NCBI RefSeq assembly: GCF_008704995.1
Contig: NZ_CP023747.1
Coordinates: 4,929,501 to 4,993,500 of the forward strand
Reading direction: 5' to 3'
From: Streptomyces nodosus
Lineage (GTDB): Bacteria; Actinomycetota; Actinomycetes; Streptomycetales; Streptomycetaceae
Length of the DNA stretch: 64,000 bases
Below the pieces are notes generated by a model. The model was given only the letters and a program-made list of their open reading frames with translations. It had not been told where the DNA came from and did no database searches. A program made the translations under genes and the position numbers. Positions 8,098-15,959 of the stretch are shown in pieces. Numbering within the stretch: the stretch's first letter is position 1; the number at the start of each line of letters is the position of its first letter.

Positions 8098-8778
8098 ATG
8101 AACCAGCCGCTCGCGGACTTCGCCGCCGCCCCCGTCACCGCCCGTATGGAGAACCACGGCAGCCATATGCTGAAGGTCGCCCTGCAGACCGGGAACGACC
8201 TCTTCGCACGCGTGGGCTCGATGGTCGCCTACGAGGGGTTCATCCAGTACGAGCCCAATCCGTCCGCCGTACGCCAGATGGCGCGGGACTGGATCACCGG
8301 TGAGGGCGCTCCCCTCATGAAGTGCTCCGGCGACGGTCTGCTGTATCTCGCCGACTACGGGGCGAACGTCGTGGTCATCGATCTCGACGGGGACGGGATC
8401 TCCGTCAACGCCACCAATCTGCTCGCCTTCGACGCGCATCTGCAGTGGGGCGTCGAACGGGTCAAGGGGCTCGCCAAGTTCACCGGGCAGGGCCTGTGGA
8501 ACACCAGGATCTCCGGTCAGGGCTGGGTCGCCCTGACCTCCCGGGGCGAGCCGATCGTCGTCGACTGCGGCGGCGGCGAGGACGAGACCTATGTCGACCC
8601 GGACGCGCTCATCGCCTGGTCCCCGAACCTCAAGGTGAAGGGGAAGCGCAGCTTCAAGGCACAGTCGCTCATCGGGCGCGGCAGCGGCGAGGCGTATCAG
8701 ATGGCGTTCTCCGGGCAGGGCATCGTGGTCGTCCAGCCCAGCGAGGACAGCAGCGACCGCCTCCGGATCCGGGGCTGA
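8098..8778 (+). CDS. AIM24 family protein
   Basis: 226 aa, a single AIM24 (TIGR00266-like) beta-rich domain covering almost the whole chain: LKVALQTGNDLFARVGSMVAY near the start, then GDGLLYLADYG, LLAFDAHLQWGVERV and a C-terminal GIVVVQPSE. It is clearly related to the C-terminal domain of the preceding fusion protein. Starts 11 nt after that gene, so they form one operon. No signal peptide or membrane segment. AIM24 is named after a mitochondrial inner-membrane organiser; the bacterial role is not established. Confidence 0.85.
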   Translation: MNQPLADFAAAPVTARMENHGSHMLKVALQTGNDLFARVGSMVAYEGFIQYEPNPSAVRQMARDWITGEGAPLMKCSGDGLLYLADYGANVVVIDLDGDGISVNATNLLAFDAHLQWGVERVKGLAKFTGQGLWNTRISGQGWVALTSRGEPIVVDCGGGEDETYVDPDALIAWSPNLKVKGKRSFKAQSLIGRGSGEAYQMAFSGQGIVVVQPSEDSSDRLRIRG

Positions 8779-8795
8779 GGGGGAGACCGCACACC

Positions 8796-9551
8796 ATGCA
8801 GAGCACGCTTTTCGCCTACCAGGAGCAGCAGACCCAGGACCGCTACAGCCTGCAGAACGGGCAGCTGCTGCGGGTCGCCCTGGACGGCCGGGACGATCTC
8901 CTGGCGCGCAAGGGCACCATGGTCGCCTTTCAGGGGCTGGTCGAGTTCGACGCGGAGTATGAGTACAGCGGTCGGCAGCAGATGCGCGCCCACACCGGCG
9001 AGGGCCTCGACCTGATGCGCTGTCACGGACAGGGCACCGTCTATCTCGCCAACCTCGCCCAGTACGTCCACATCATGGACGTCGAGCAGGAGGGACTGGC
9101 TGTCGACAGCAGCTATGTGCTGGCGATGGACTCCTCGCTGCACTACGAGGTCGTCGCCGTGGACAGCCTGTACGGCATCTCGGGCTCCGGCAAGTACCAG
9201 CTCAACATCACCGGTCGCGGGAAGGTCGCGCTGATGACCTCGGGCGCGCCCCTGCTGATGCAGGTCACCCCGGACAAGTACATCAACTGCGACGCGGATG
9301 CGATCGTCGCCTGGTCCACCGCTCTGCGGGTGCAGATGCAGGCGCAGACCCATGCGTCGGGGGTGTGGCACCGGCGCGGCCACACCGGTGAGGGCTGGGA
9401 GCTGAGCTTCATGGGCACGGGCTTCGCACTCGTCCAGCCCAGCGAGCTGCTGCCGCCGCAGAACGCGATGATCGGGCCGGGGCTGCGCGCACAGTACGGA
9501 ATGGGACAGCAGGGGGCGCGGGGCCAGAACCAGGGCAACGTCTGGAGCTGA
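8796..9551 (+). CDS. AIM24 family protein (third member of the cluster)
   Basis: 251 aa, again a complete AIM24 domain (LLRVALDGRDDLLARKGTMV, GQGTVYLANLAQ, LAMDSSLHYEVVAVD, FALVQPSE) followed by a 30-residue Gly/Gln-rich tail (GMGQQGARGQNQGN). The ATG at 8796 follows the previous stop by 17 nt with GAGGGGGAG as ribosome site. Three AIM24 domains in one operon suggest a hetero-oligomeric assembly with the TerD fusion, which is an inference. A 16-bp terminator closes the unit. Confidence 0.85.
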   Translation: MQSTLFAYQEQQTQDRYSLQNGQLLRVALDGRDDLLARKGTMVAFQGLVEFDAEYEYSGRQQMRAHTGEGLDLMRCHGQGTVYLANLAQYVHIMDVEQEGLAVDSSYVLAMDSSLHYEVVAVDSLYGISGSGKYQLNITGRGKVALMTSGAPLLMQVTPDKYINCDADAIVAWSTALRVQMQAQTHASGVWHRRGHTGEGWELSFMGTGFALVQPSELLPPQNAMIGPGLRAQYGMGQQGARGQNQGNVWS

Positions 9552-9584
9552 CTGTCCGGCCGGTACACACGGACCGGTACACAT

Positions 9585-9622
9585 GGACCGGGGCGGCCCC
9601 ATGCACGGGGCCGCCCCGGTCC
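9585..9622. terminator. Bidirectional hairpin terminator
   Basis: A perfect 16-bp inverted repeat (9585-9600 and 9607-9622, loop ATGCAC) lies between the convergent AIM24 operon and the Nudix gene. Short CCGGTACACA repeats precede it. Confidence 0.8.
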
Positions 9623-9653
9623 GCGTCCACCGCGTCCGGTCCGCGTGCCCCGG

Positions 9654-10175
9654 TCACAGCCTGGCGCGCGTCGCCTCCAGCAGGCGTACGACCGACTCGT
9701 CCGCCACATCCGCCACTTCGTCGTACGGGAACCAGCGCACGTCCAGCGACTCCTCGCTGACCGAGTGCCGGGCGTCCGGGGGCGCCACCACGGCGTACTG
9801 CACATCCAGATGCCAGTGGCACGGCGGCGGGATCGGATGCCGGTCCAGTCGCACCGGGCCGCCCGGCACCGGCACCAGACCCGCGATGCCCGACTCCTCC
9901 TCGGCCTCACGCAGGGCCGCGGCCTCAAGCGTGGGGTCGCCCGGCTCGCAGTGGCCGCCCGTCTGCAGCCACATCCCCAGCTTTCTGTGCAGGGTCAGCA
10001 GCACCCGGCCGAGCCCGGGGTCGATCACCAGTGCGCTCGCCGTGAGGTGCCCGGCACCGCAGGCCTTCCACAGGCCGTCCGGGTGCGCCTGGAGATGGTC
10101 CAGATACGTCCGGCGCAGCTCCTCCTGGTCCTCGTACCGCTTGAGCACGAGGACCGCGTCGTCGTACAGGCTCAC
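9654..10175 (-). CDS. Nudix hydrolase
   Basis: 173 aa. The Nudix box is seen as GGHCEPGDPTLEAAALREAEEESGI (GX5EX7REUXEEXGU, about 75-99), inside a domain beginning at TASALVIDP. The family hydrolyses nucleoside diphosphates linked to another moiety; this subgroup cannot be assigned a substrate. The GTG start (VSLYDDA) overlaps the stop of the upstream metalloprotease gene by 4 nt (GTGA), so expression is coupled. A much longer frame upstream is antisense-like shadow. Confidence 0.88.
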   Translation of the reverse strand: MSLYDDAVLVLKRYEDQEELRRTYLDHLQAHPDGLWKACGAGHLTASALVIDPGLGRVLLTLHRKLGMWLQTGGHCEPGDPTLEAAALREAEEESGIAGLVPVPGGPVRLDRHPIPPPCHWHLDVQYAVVAPPDARHSVSEESLDVRWFPYDEVADVADESVVRLLEATRARL

Positions 10176-11608
10176 TCGGTGTCGTCGCCCCCGCGGTCGT
10201 CGCCCTCGGCGCGCTCGCCCTTGTCGAGGTTCGGCCGCTGGGCGGGACCGCCGTCCGCCGCCTCGCCGAGCATCTTGTCCAGTTCGGAGAAGTCGAGCTG
10301 TTCGCGGTGCACGAACCCATCCGGGTCGTCCAGGTCGGACGCCGTCGGCAGCATGTCCGGGTGGGCCCAGAGGCCGTCCCGGCCGTCCACCCCGCGCGCG
10401 TCCGTGAGCGAGGCCCACAGACGCGAGGCGTCCCGCAGCCGGCGCGGACGCAGCTCGAGACCGATCAGCGTGGCGAACGTCTGCTCGGCGGGTCCCCCGG
10501 TGGCGCGGCGGCGACGCAGCGTCTCGCGCAGCGCGTCCGCGGACGACAGACGCGGCTTCGCGGCCGCGTGCACCACCGCGTCCACCCAGCCCTCGACGAG
10601 CGCCAGGGCCGTCTCCAGACGGGCCAGTGCGGCCTTCTGCTCGGGGGTGTCCTCCGGCTGGAACATGCCCTGCTGGAGCGCCTGCTGCAGCTCCTCGGGG
10701 TTCTGCGGGTCGAACTGGCCGACCACGTCCTCCAGCTTGGCCGTGTCCACCTTGATGCCGCGCGCATAGCCCTCGACCGCCCCGAACAGATGGGAGCGCA
10801 GCCACGGCACATGCGCGAACAGACGCTGGTGGGCGGCCTCGCGCAGGGCGAGGTACAGCCGCACCTCCTCCTGCGGTACGCCCAGGTCCTTGCCGAACGC
10901 CTCGACGTTCAGCGGCAGCAGGGCGGCCTTCCCGGCCGGGCCGAGCGGCAGACCGATGTCGGTCGAGCCGACGACCTCGCCCGCGAGCACGCCGACGGCC
11001 TGCCCGATCTGGGTGCCGAACATGGCGCCGCCCATCGAGCGCATCATGCCGATCAGCGGGCCGGCCATGGCCTGCATCTCCTCCGGCAGCACGTCGCCCA
11101 TGGCCGCGCCCACGCGCTCGGCCACCGGGTCGACGAGCTCCTTCCACGCGGGCAGGGTCGCCTCGACCCACTCCGCGCGGCTCCAGGCCACCGCGGAGGC
11201 CGCGCCGGACGGCAGCGAGGTCGCGTCGTCGAGCCACAGGTCGGCCAGGCGCACGGCGTCCTGGACCGCGGAACGCTCGCCGGGGCTCACGCTGGCGTCC
11301 TTGGTGCCGTCCTGGGTGCCCTGGGCGACGGTCTGGCGGGCGATCTGCTTGGCCATGTCCCAGTTCACCGGGCCGCCCTCGTACGAGAGCATCTGGCCCA
11401 GCTGCTGGAAGGCGGCGCCCAGGTCGGTGGGGTTCAGAGAACCGAACATCGCGGCGAGCGGGTTGTCGGCGCCGGCTCCGGTCGACCCGAAACCGAACGG
11501 GTTGGCCGGACCCTGACCACCACCGCTCTGCTGGTCCTTCTTCTTGCCCTCGTCGCCGTTCTCCGGCTCCTCCGGCGGAAGGCCGAATCCGAATGGGGTG
11601 TCACTCAC
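10172..11608 (-). CDS. DUF2342 family zinc-dependent metalloprotease-like protein
   Basis: 478 aa. Begins with low-complexity PFGFGLPPEEPENGDEG and a second NPFGFG repeat, a layout typical of actinobacterial DUF2342 proteins. The body contains MGGAMFGTQIGQAVGVLAGE and ALREAAHQRLFAHVPWLRSH, where the EAAHQ and following histidines form the putative metal site. The tail is acidic and polar. No signal peptide. The protein is widespread in Actinobacteria and annotated as a zinc-dependent metalloprotease or hydrolase from structure; its substrate is unknown. GTG start (VSDTPFG). Coupled to the Nudix gene by overlap. Confidence 0.85.
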   Translation of the reverse strand: MSDTPFGFGLPPEEPENGDEGKKKDQQSGGGQGPANPFGFGSTGAGADNPLAAMFGSLNPTDLGAAFQQLGQMLSYEGGPVNWDMAKQIARQTVAQGTQDGTKDASVSPGERSAVQDAVRLADLWLDDATSLPSGAASAVAWSRAEWVEATLPAWKELVDPVAERVGAAMGDVLPEEMQAMAGPLIGMMRSMGGAMFGTQIGQAVGVLAGEVVGSTDIGLPLGPAGKAALLPLNVEAFGKDLGVPQEEVRLYLALREAAHQRLFAHVPWLRSHLFGAVEGYARGIKVDTAKLEDVVGQFDPQNPEELQQALQQGMFQPEDTPEQKAALARLETALALVEGWVDAVVHAAAKPRLSSADALRETLRRRRATGGPAEQTFATLIGLELRPRRLRDASRLWASLTDARGVDGRDGLWAHPDMLPTASDLDDPDGFVHREQLDFSELDKMLGEAADGGPAQRPNLDKGERAEGDDRGGDDTE

Positions 11609-11798
11609 GGGATTCCTCGGCTGGTAAGGCCACCGGTTCCTTCCGGCGGCTGGCTGCCCGACAACACCACCCAGCGTAGACACCCCGGCCCGTTCGAGCC
11701 TGAGTGCTTCGCCGACACCTGGCCTGCGGCAGGATGGATGCCACCTGGTACCCACGCTGCTGCGCGCGGGTACTGAAGACAACCGCTGGAGACGCCCG

Positions 11799-12962
11799 GT
11801 GAGTTCCCCAGATCCGCAGGTTCGCGCAGCGCGAAACCATTCGACCCGTACGTCCCCCGACGAACGCCCCTGGGCGGCGACGCTGCGCGCCGGTGAGTCC
11901 TCCGGCACCCGGGGGCCCGTGGTCGCGGTCACCGGGGCCGCCTCCGGCATCGGCGCGCTGCTGACCGAGCGGCTGGCCGCCAGCGACGAGATCGCGCAGG
12001 TCGTGGCCATCGACGAGCGGCGCGGAGAGTGCGCGTCGGCGCACTGGCACATCCTGGACGTGCGGGACCCGGCGATCGCGGACAAACTGCGGGGCGCGGA
12101 CGTCGTGGTCCATCTCGCCCTCGACCTCGATCTGGAGACGGACTCCGCGGCGCGCACCGCGTACAACGTCCGCGGGACGCAGACCGTGCTGACCGCGGCC
12201 GCCGCGGCCGGGGTGCACCGGGTGGTGCTGTGCACCTCCGCGATGGTGTACGGGGCGCTGCCGGACAACGAGCTGCCGCTGTCCGAGGACGCCGAGCTGC
12301 GGGCCACGGCGGAGGCGACCGGTGTCGGGGATCTGCTGGAGATCGAGCGGCTGGCGCGCCGGGCGCCGCGGGCCCATCCCGGCCTCAATGTCACCGTCGT
12401 ACGGCCCTCGGTGCTGGTCGGGGGCACCGACACGGCGCTGACCCGCTACTTCGAGTCGCCCCGGCTGCTGGTGGTGGCGGGGTCGCGGCCGGCCTGGCAG
12501 TTCTGCCATGTCGAGGATCTGTGCGGTGCGCTGGAGTACGCCGTCCTGGAGAAGGTGGACGGGGAACTGGCGGTCGGCTGCGACGGGTGGCTGGAGCAGG
12601 AGGAGGTCGAGGAGCTGAGCGGGATCCGGCGGATGGAGCTGCCGTCGGCGGTCGCCCTTGGGGCCGCGGCCCGGCTGCACCGGATCGGCCTCACCCCGTC
12701 GCCCGCCGGGGACCTCGCGTACACGATGTACCCCTGGGTGGTGAGCGGGAGCCGGCTGCACGAGGCGGGGTGGCGTCCCCGGTGGACCAATGAGGAGGTC
12801 CTCGCGGAGCTGCTGGAGGAGGTGGCCGGGCGGCACACCGTGGCCGGACGGCGGCTGGGACGCAAGGACGCGACGGCGGCGGGGGCCGCGGGCGCGACGG
12901 TGGCGCTGCTCGGCGCGGCCGCGGTGGTGCGGCGGGCGCGGAAGGCGCGACGGCGGATCTGA
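11799..12962 (+). CDS. NAD-dependent epimerase/dehydratase (extended SDR)
   Basis: 387 aa. Rossmann signature VAVTGAASGIGALL (about 41-54), the NAG-like NVRGTQTVL and the start of a catalytic motif at TSAMVYG (Ser and Tyr of the SDR triad; the lysine expected four residues after Tyr is not evident, YGALPD). The C-terminus is unusual: an Ala-rich hydrophobic segment (AAGAAGATVALLGAAAVV) ending in a basic tail RRARKARRRI, which looks like a single membrane anchor with cytoplasmic positive charges. Divergent from the metalloprotease gene; the GTG start is the first in frame. Sugar-nucleotide or isoprenoid substrates are possible but unproven. Confidence 0.8.
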   Translation: MSSPDPQVRAARNHSTRTSPDERPWAATLRAGESSGTRGPVVAVTGAASGIGALLTERLAASDEIAQVVAIDERRGECASAHWHILDVRDPAIADKLRGADVVVHLALDLDLETDSAARTAYNVRGTQTVLTAAAAAGVHRVVLCTSAMVYGALPDNELPLSEDAELRATAEATGVGDLLEIERLARRAPRAHPGLNVTVVRPSVLVGGTDTALTRYFESPRLLVVAGSRPAWQFCHVEDLCGALEYAVLEKVDGELAVGCDGWLEQEEVEELSGIRRMELPSAVALGAAARLHRIGLTPSPAGDLAYTMYPWVVSGSRLHEAGWRPRWTNEEVLAELLEEVAGRHTVAGRRLGRKDATAAGAAGATVALLGAAAVVRRARKARRRI

Positions 12963-12998
12963 GGCCTGCGCGGAAGGCACGACGGCGGATCTGAGGCC
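12936..12998 (+). repeat. 31-bp tandem duplication across the end of the SDR gene
   Basis: The segment 12936-12966, which contains the last codons and the stop of the SDR gene, is repeated at 12968-12998 with one substitution (GGCGCGAC against GGCACGAC). The second copy is non-coding. It looks like a recent small tandem duplication. Confidence 0.85.
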
Positions 12999-13165
12999 CC
13001 CGCCCTCGCGCTCGGGCCGGGCGGATCGCCTCCTTGTCTCCGGCACCCGACCTGCCCCTGACCTCCCGGCGGTCTCGACGCCCCGATGGTCTCGACGTCC
13101 CGGCGGTGCCGGCGCCCCGGGGGCCACCGGTTCCTCGTCGCCGGAGTGTGCGGCACGATGGGGGC

Positions 13166-13624
13166 ATGACATCCCACAGTGATCACCCTGGTGAGCGGGG
13201 TACGGACGATCCCGTCAGGCTGGTCGCGGTCCGGGACACCCCGCTCTCCGTCGACGAGGTCTTCCGGGCGGTCGGGCACGAGGCCGCCGGCGGGATCGCG
13301 CTGTTCGTCGGGACCGTGCGGAACCACGACGGCGGGGCCGCCGTGGACGCGCTCGGGTACACCTGCCATCCGAGCGCCGAGGCGGAGCTGCGGCGGGTCG
13401 CCGAGAAGATCGCCGCCAACCATCCCGTGCGGGCGCTCGCGGCCGTGCACCGGGTGGGGGACCTGAGCATCGGCGATCTCGCCGTCGTCGTGGCGGTGGC
13501 GTGTGCGCACCGGGGCGAGGCATTCGATGCCTGCCGCGCACTGATCGACGACCTCAAGCGCGAGGTCCCCATCTGGAAGCACCAGAAGTTCTCGGACGGG
13601 ACCGAGGACTGGGTCGGCGCGTAG
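13166..13624 (+). CDS. moaE: Molybdopterin synthase catalytic subunit MoaE
   Basis: 152 aa. Family motifs: GIALFVGTVRNHDGG (about 45-59), VHRVGDLSIGD, the CAHRGEAFDAC segment and the catalytic REVPIWKHQKFSDG near the C-terminus. With MoaD it inserts sulfur into precursor Z to make molybdopterin. The ATG at 13166 was preferred because the MoaE fold begins at residue 15 from there; the frame upstream is open but lacks homology. No moaD, moaA or moaC lies next to it, so the pathway is dispersed in this genome. Confidence 0.9.
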   Translation: MTSHSDHPGERGTDDPVRLVAVRDTPLSVDEVFRAVGHEAAGGIALFVGTVRNHDGGAAVDALGYTCHPSAEAELRRVAEKIAANHPVRALAAVHRVGDLSIGDLAVVVAVACAHRGEAFDACRALIDDLKREVPIWKHQKFSDGTEDWVGA

Positions 13625-13789
13625 CGCCGTCGTCGAGGACGCCGATCGGGTGACCGGAACGGCGGCGTCGGCTGAATCTTTCACCCGGATTCCGGTTGCG
13701 TAACCGCACCCCCCGCGTGAGCGTTGACACTGCGGTATTAATCTGCTGATCAGTCAGCTGCGGGTCACTCATCGGGTTGGGAGGTCGGC

Positions 13790-13954
13790 ATGGCGGCGCT
13801 CGCCTGGTTGCTGATTCCGTTCATGGCTGCGATCGGTGCCGGACTGTGGGGAAGCTGGGCCGGTCGCCATCGCGAGGCGGCGGGTGACGGCACCGAGCTC
13901 GCGGGGTACGCGCGGTTCCGTGAGGCCATGGAGAAGTCGCACTCGCGCGGCTGA
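13790..13954 (+). CDS. Small membrane protein (54 aa)
   Basis: ATG at 13790 with GGGAGG 6-11 nt upstream encodes 54 residues: an N-terminal hydrophobic segment (LAWLLIPFMAAIGAGLW) followed by a charged cytoplasmic tail with a YARFREAMEK stretch. Codon usage has the expected G/C third positions. It lies 83 nt before the Lon-PDZ protease gene on the same strand. Small proteins of this type recur at this locus in streptomycetes; function unknown. Confidence 0.65.
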   Translation: MAALAWLLIPFMAAIGAGLWGSWAGRHREAAGDGTELAGYARFREAMEKSHSRG

Positions 13955-14037
13955 GCCCGGCCCGGATTCCGGGCGCCACCTGCTTGTGCGGACGGCCCCG
14001 ACGGCCTGCTGACAGGGTGGTCCCGTACTGTCGTTCC

Positions 14038-15135
14038 ATGCCACGCCGCACCGCGACGATGCTCGCCTCCACTCTGATGCTGATCGTGCTTCTGTGCGCG
14101 GGACTCCTCATCGACGTGCCCTACTCGGAGATGTCCCCGGGGCCGACGGTGAACACCCTCGCCAAGCACGACGGCGAGCCGGTGCTGCAGATCGCCGGGC
14201 GCAAGACCTATCCGACCAGCGGCCACCTCAACATGACCACGGTCCGGGTCACCAGCGCCAACTACCGGATGAACCTGGTCGAGGCCGTCTATGGCTGGCT
14301 CGCACCCGACAGCAAGATCGTCCCGCATGACACGCTCTACCCGGACGGAAAGACCGAGGAGCAGTCCACCCAGGAGAACGCCGAGGAGTTCAGCCAGTCC
14401 CAGGAGAGCGCCAAGGTCGCCGCGCTCAACGAGCTCGGCATCCCCGTGCAGTCCTGGGTGATCGTCGCCACCGTCCTCAAGGGATCCCCCGCCGAGGGCA
14501 GGCTGCACGCGGGCGATGTGATCAAGGCAGTCGACGGGACGGTCGTGAAGGCGCCCGACGACGTCGCCAAGCTGGTCACCCGGCACAAGCCCGGTGACGA
14601 TGTCGTGTTCACGATCGTGCCGGCCAAGGAGCAGGCCGCCGCCGAGAAGGCGCACCGGACGGCCACCGCCACCAAGGAGGTGGCGATCACCACGGCGAGG
14701 TCCCACGACAGCGGTCAGGAGCGGGCGATCGTCGGGATCTCCGCCGGAACCGATCACACGTTCCCGTTCACCATCGACATCAAGCTCGCCGATGTCGGTG
14801 GACCCAGCGCCGGTCTGATGTTCGCCCTCGGTATCTACGACAAGCTCACCCCGGGCGATCTCACCGGGGGGAAGTTCGTGGCCGGCACCGGCACCATCGA
14901 CGACAACGGCCGGGTCGGGCCGATCGGCGGCGTGGAGATGAAGACCGTCGGTGCGCGCGACAAGGGGGCCCAGTACTTCCTGACGCCCAAGGACAACTGC
15001 GCGGCCGCCGCCAAGGACACCCCCGAGGGGCTCACCCTGGTCAAGGTGAACACCATCGAGGACGCCCTGAACGCCCTCAAGGACATCCGCACCGGACGGA
15101 CCGCCGACCTGCCGAAGTGCACGGTCAAGGGCTGA
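14038..15135 (+). CDS. Membrane-anchored PDZ/Lon-type serine protease (YlbL-like)
   Basis: 365 aa. One N-terminal membrane anchor (MLASTLMLIVLLCAGLLI), a PDZ domain (about 130-205, GSPAEGRLHAGDVIKAVDG) and a C-terminal Lon protease domain with the catalytic serine in GGPSAGLMFALG and the catalytic lysine in GGVEMKTVGAR, the Ser-Lys dyad. The active site would lie outside the membrane. ATG at 14038; the open frame before it lacks homology. B. subtilis YlbL has the same architecture. The small membrane protein upstream may be in the same unit. Confidence 0.9.
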   Translation: MPRRTATMLASTLMLIVLLCAGLLIDVPYSEMSPGPTVNTLAKHDGEPVLQIAGRKTYPTSGHLNMTTVRVTSANYRMNLVEAVYGWLAPDSKIVPHDTLYPDGKTEEQSTQENAEEFSQSQESAKVAALNELGIPVQSWVIVATVLKGSPAEGRLHAGDVIKAVDGTVVKAPDDVAKLVTRHKPGDDVVFTIVPAKEQAAAEKAHRTATATKEVAITTARSHDSGQERAIVGISAGTDHTFPFTIDIKLADVGGPSAGLMFALGIYDKLTPGDLTGGKFVAGTGTIDDNGRVGPIGGVEMKTVGARDKGAQYFLTPKDNCAAAAKDTPEGLTLVKVNTIEDALNALKDIRTGRTADLPKCTVKG

Positions 15136-15264
15136 CGGCACGCCCTGCCGTGACCGGGCCGCGCCTACGGCCCGAGCCCTGAGCCGACCGGGACCCGTCC
15201 GGGCCGCCGCGACGTGCCCGGAGACGACCGGGGCCGGAAGCCCGGGTCGTGTCCGCGCCGCCCC

Positions 15265-15807
15265 TCAGTCCGCGAAGGTCGCCGAGAGCGCCTCCGCCAG
15301 GCCCGGGACCAGGCCGGGACCGGTCAGCACCTCCGCCGGTGCGTCCTTCTCGCGCAGCCGGAGCGCCGACTCGCGCGCGCCGTCCCGCAGGACCGCGACC
15401 GTCATCCGCACCTCCTGGCGTTCGGGGTGCTCGGCGACCCACCGGGTCAGCTTCTTCCCGCTGAGACCCTGGGGGACCTGGGACTCCGCGGACGGCGGCA
15501 GCATCAGCCGCTCCACCGTCAGCGCACAGCCCACCACCGCGTCGGGCCAGGCGATGGTCCCGAGGAACTCGTCCAGCGGGCGGTCGGCGGGGATCTCGTC
15601 CTGCTCGATCGGGGTGAGAGCGGTGGTGGCGGTCTCGTCCTCCAGGCCGAGCTGGGCCGCGAGCGAGGGCTCCTCGGCCTGCAGGCGTGCCGTGTCGACG
15701 AGGGCGAAGAGGCGAGCGGGCTGGTCCCAGCCGAGGCCGGAGGCGTACTCGTCGATCTCGAGCACGGCCCGGGTGAGCGGGTTCGCTGCCATGGGTGTGT
15801 TGGACAT
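15265..15807 (-). CDS. PPA1309 family protein
   Basis: 180 aa. Recognised by the conserved opening NPLTRAVLEIDEYASGLGWDQ followed by RLFALVDT and, further on, LDEFLGTIAWPDAVVGCAL. The family is restricted to Actinobacteria and has no known biochemical role. No signal peptide or membrane segment. The ATG at 15807 is preferred because AGGCAGGA lies about 9 nt upstream; a GTG two codons earlier is possible. It is divergent from the UPF0182 gene and separated from it by about 150 nt holding both promoters. Confidence 0.85.
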   Translation of the reverse strand: MSNTPMAANPLTRAVLEIDEYASGLGWDQPARLFALVDTARLQAEEPSLAAQLGLEDETATTALTPIEQDEIPADRPLDEFLGTIAWPDAVVGCALTVERLMLPPSAESQVPQGLSGKKLTRWVAEHPERQEVRMTVAVLRDGARESALRLREKDAPAEVLTGPGLVPGLAEALSATFAD

Positions 15808-15959
15808 GGTCACAATCCTGCCTCGTTCTCACCCGGAAGCGGGAACCGAGTAAAGCGCCAGTAAGTTGCATAGGTGAGGCTCCACGACCGTGGGGCCTCG
15901 TCCACGGTCCACGTTCACGGGGGCCTGAAGAATCAACAGCGAACTTCGAGGTGCGCACC

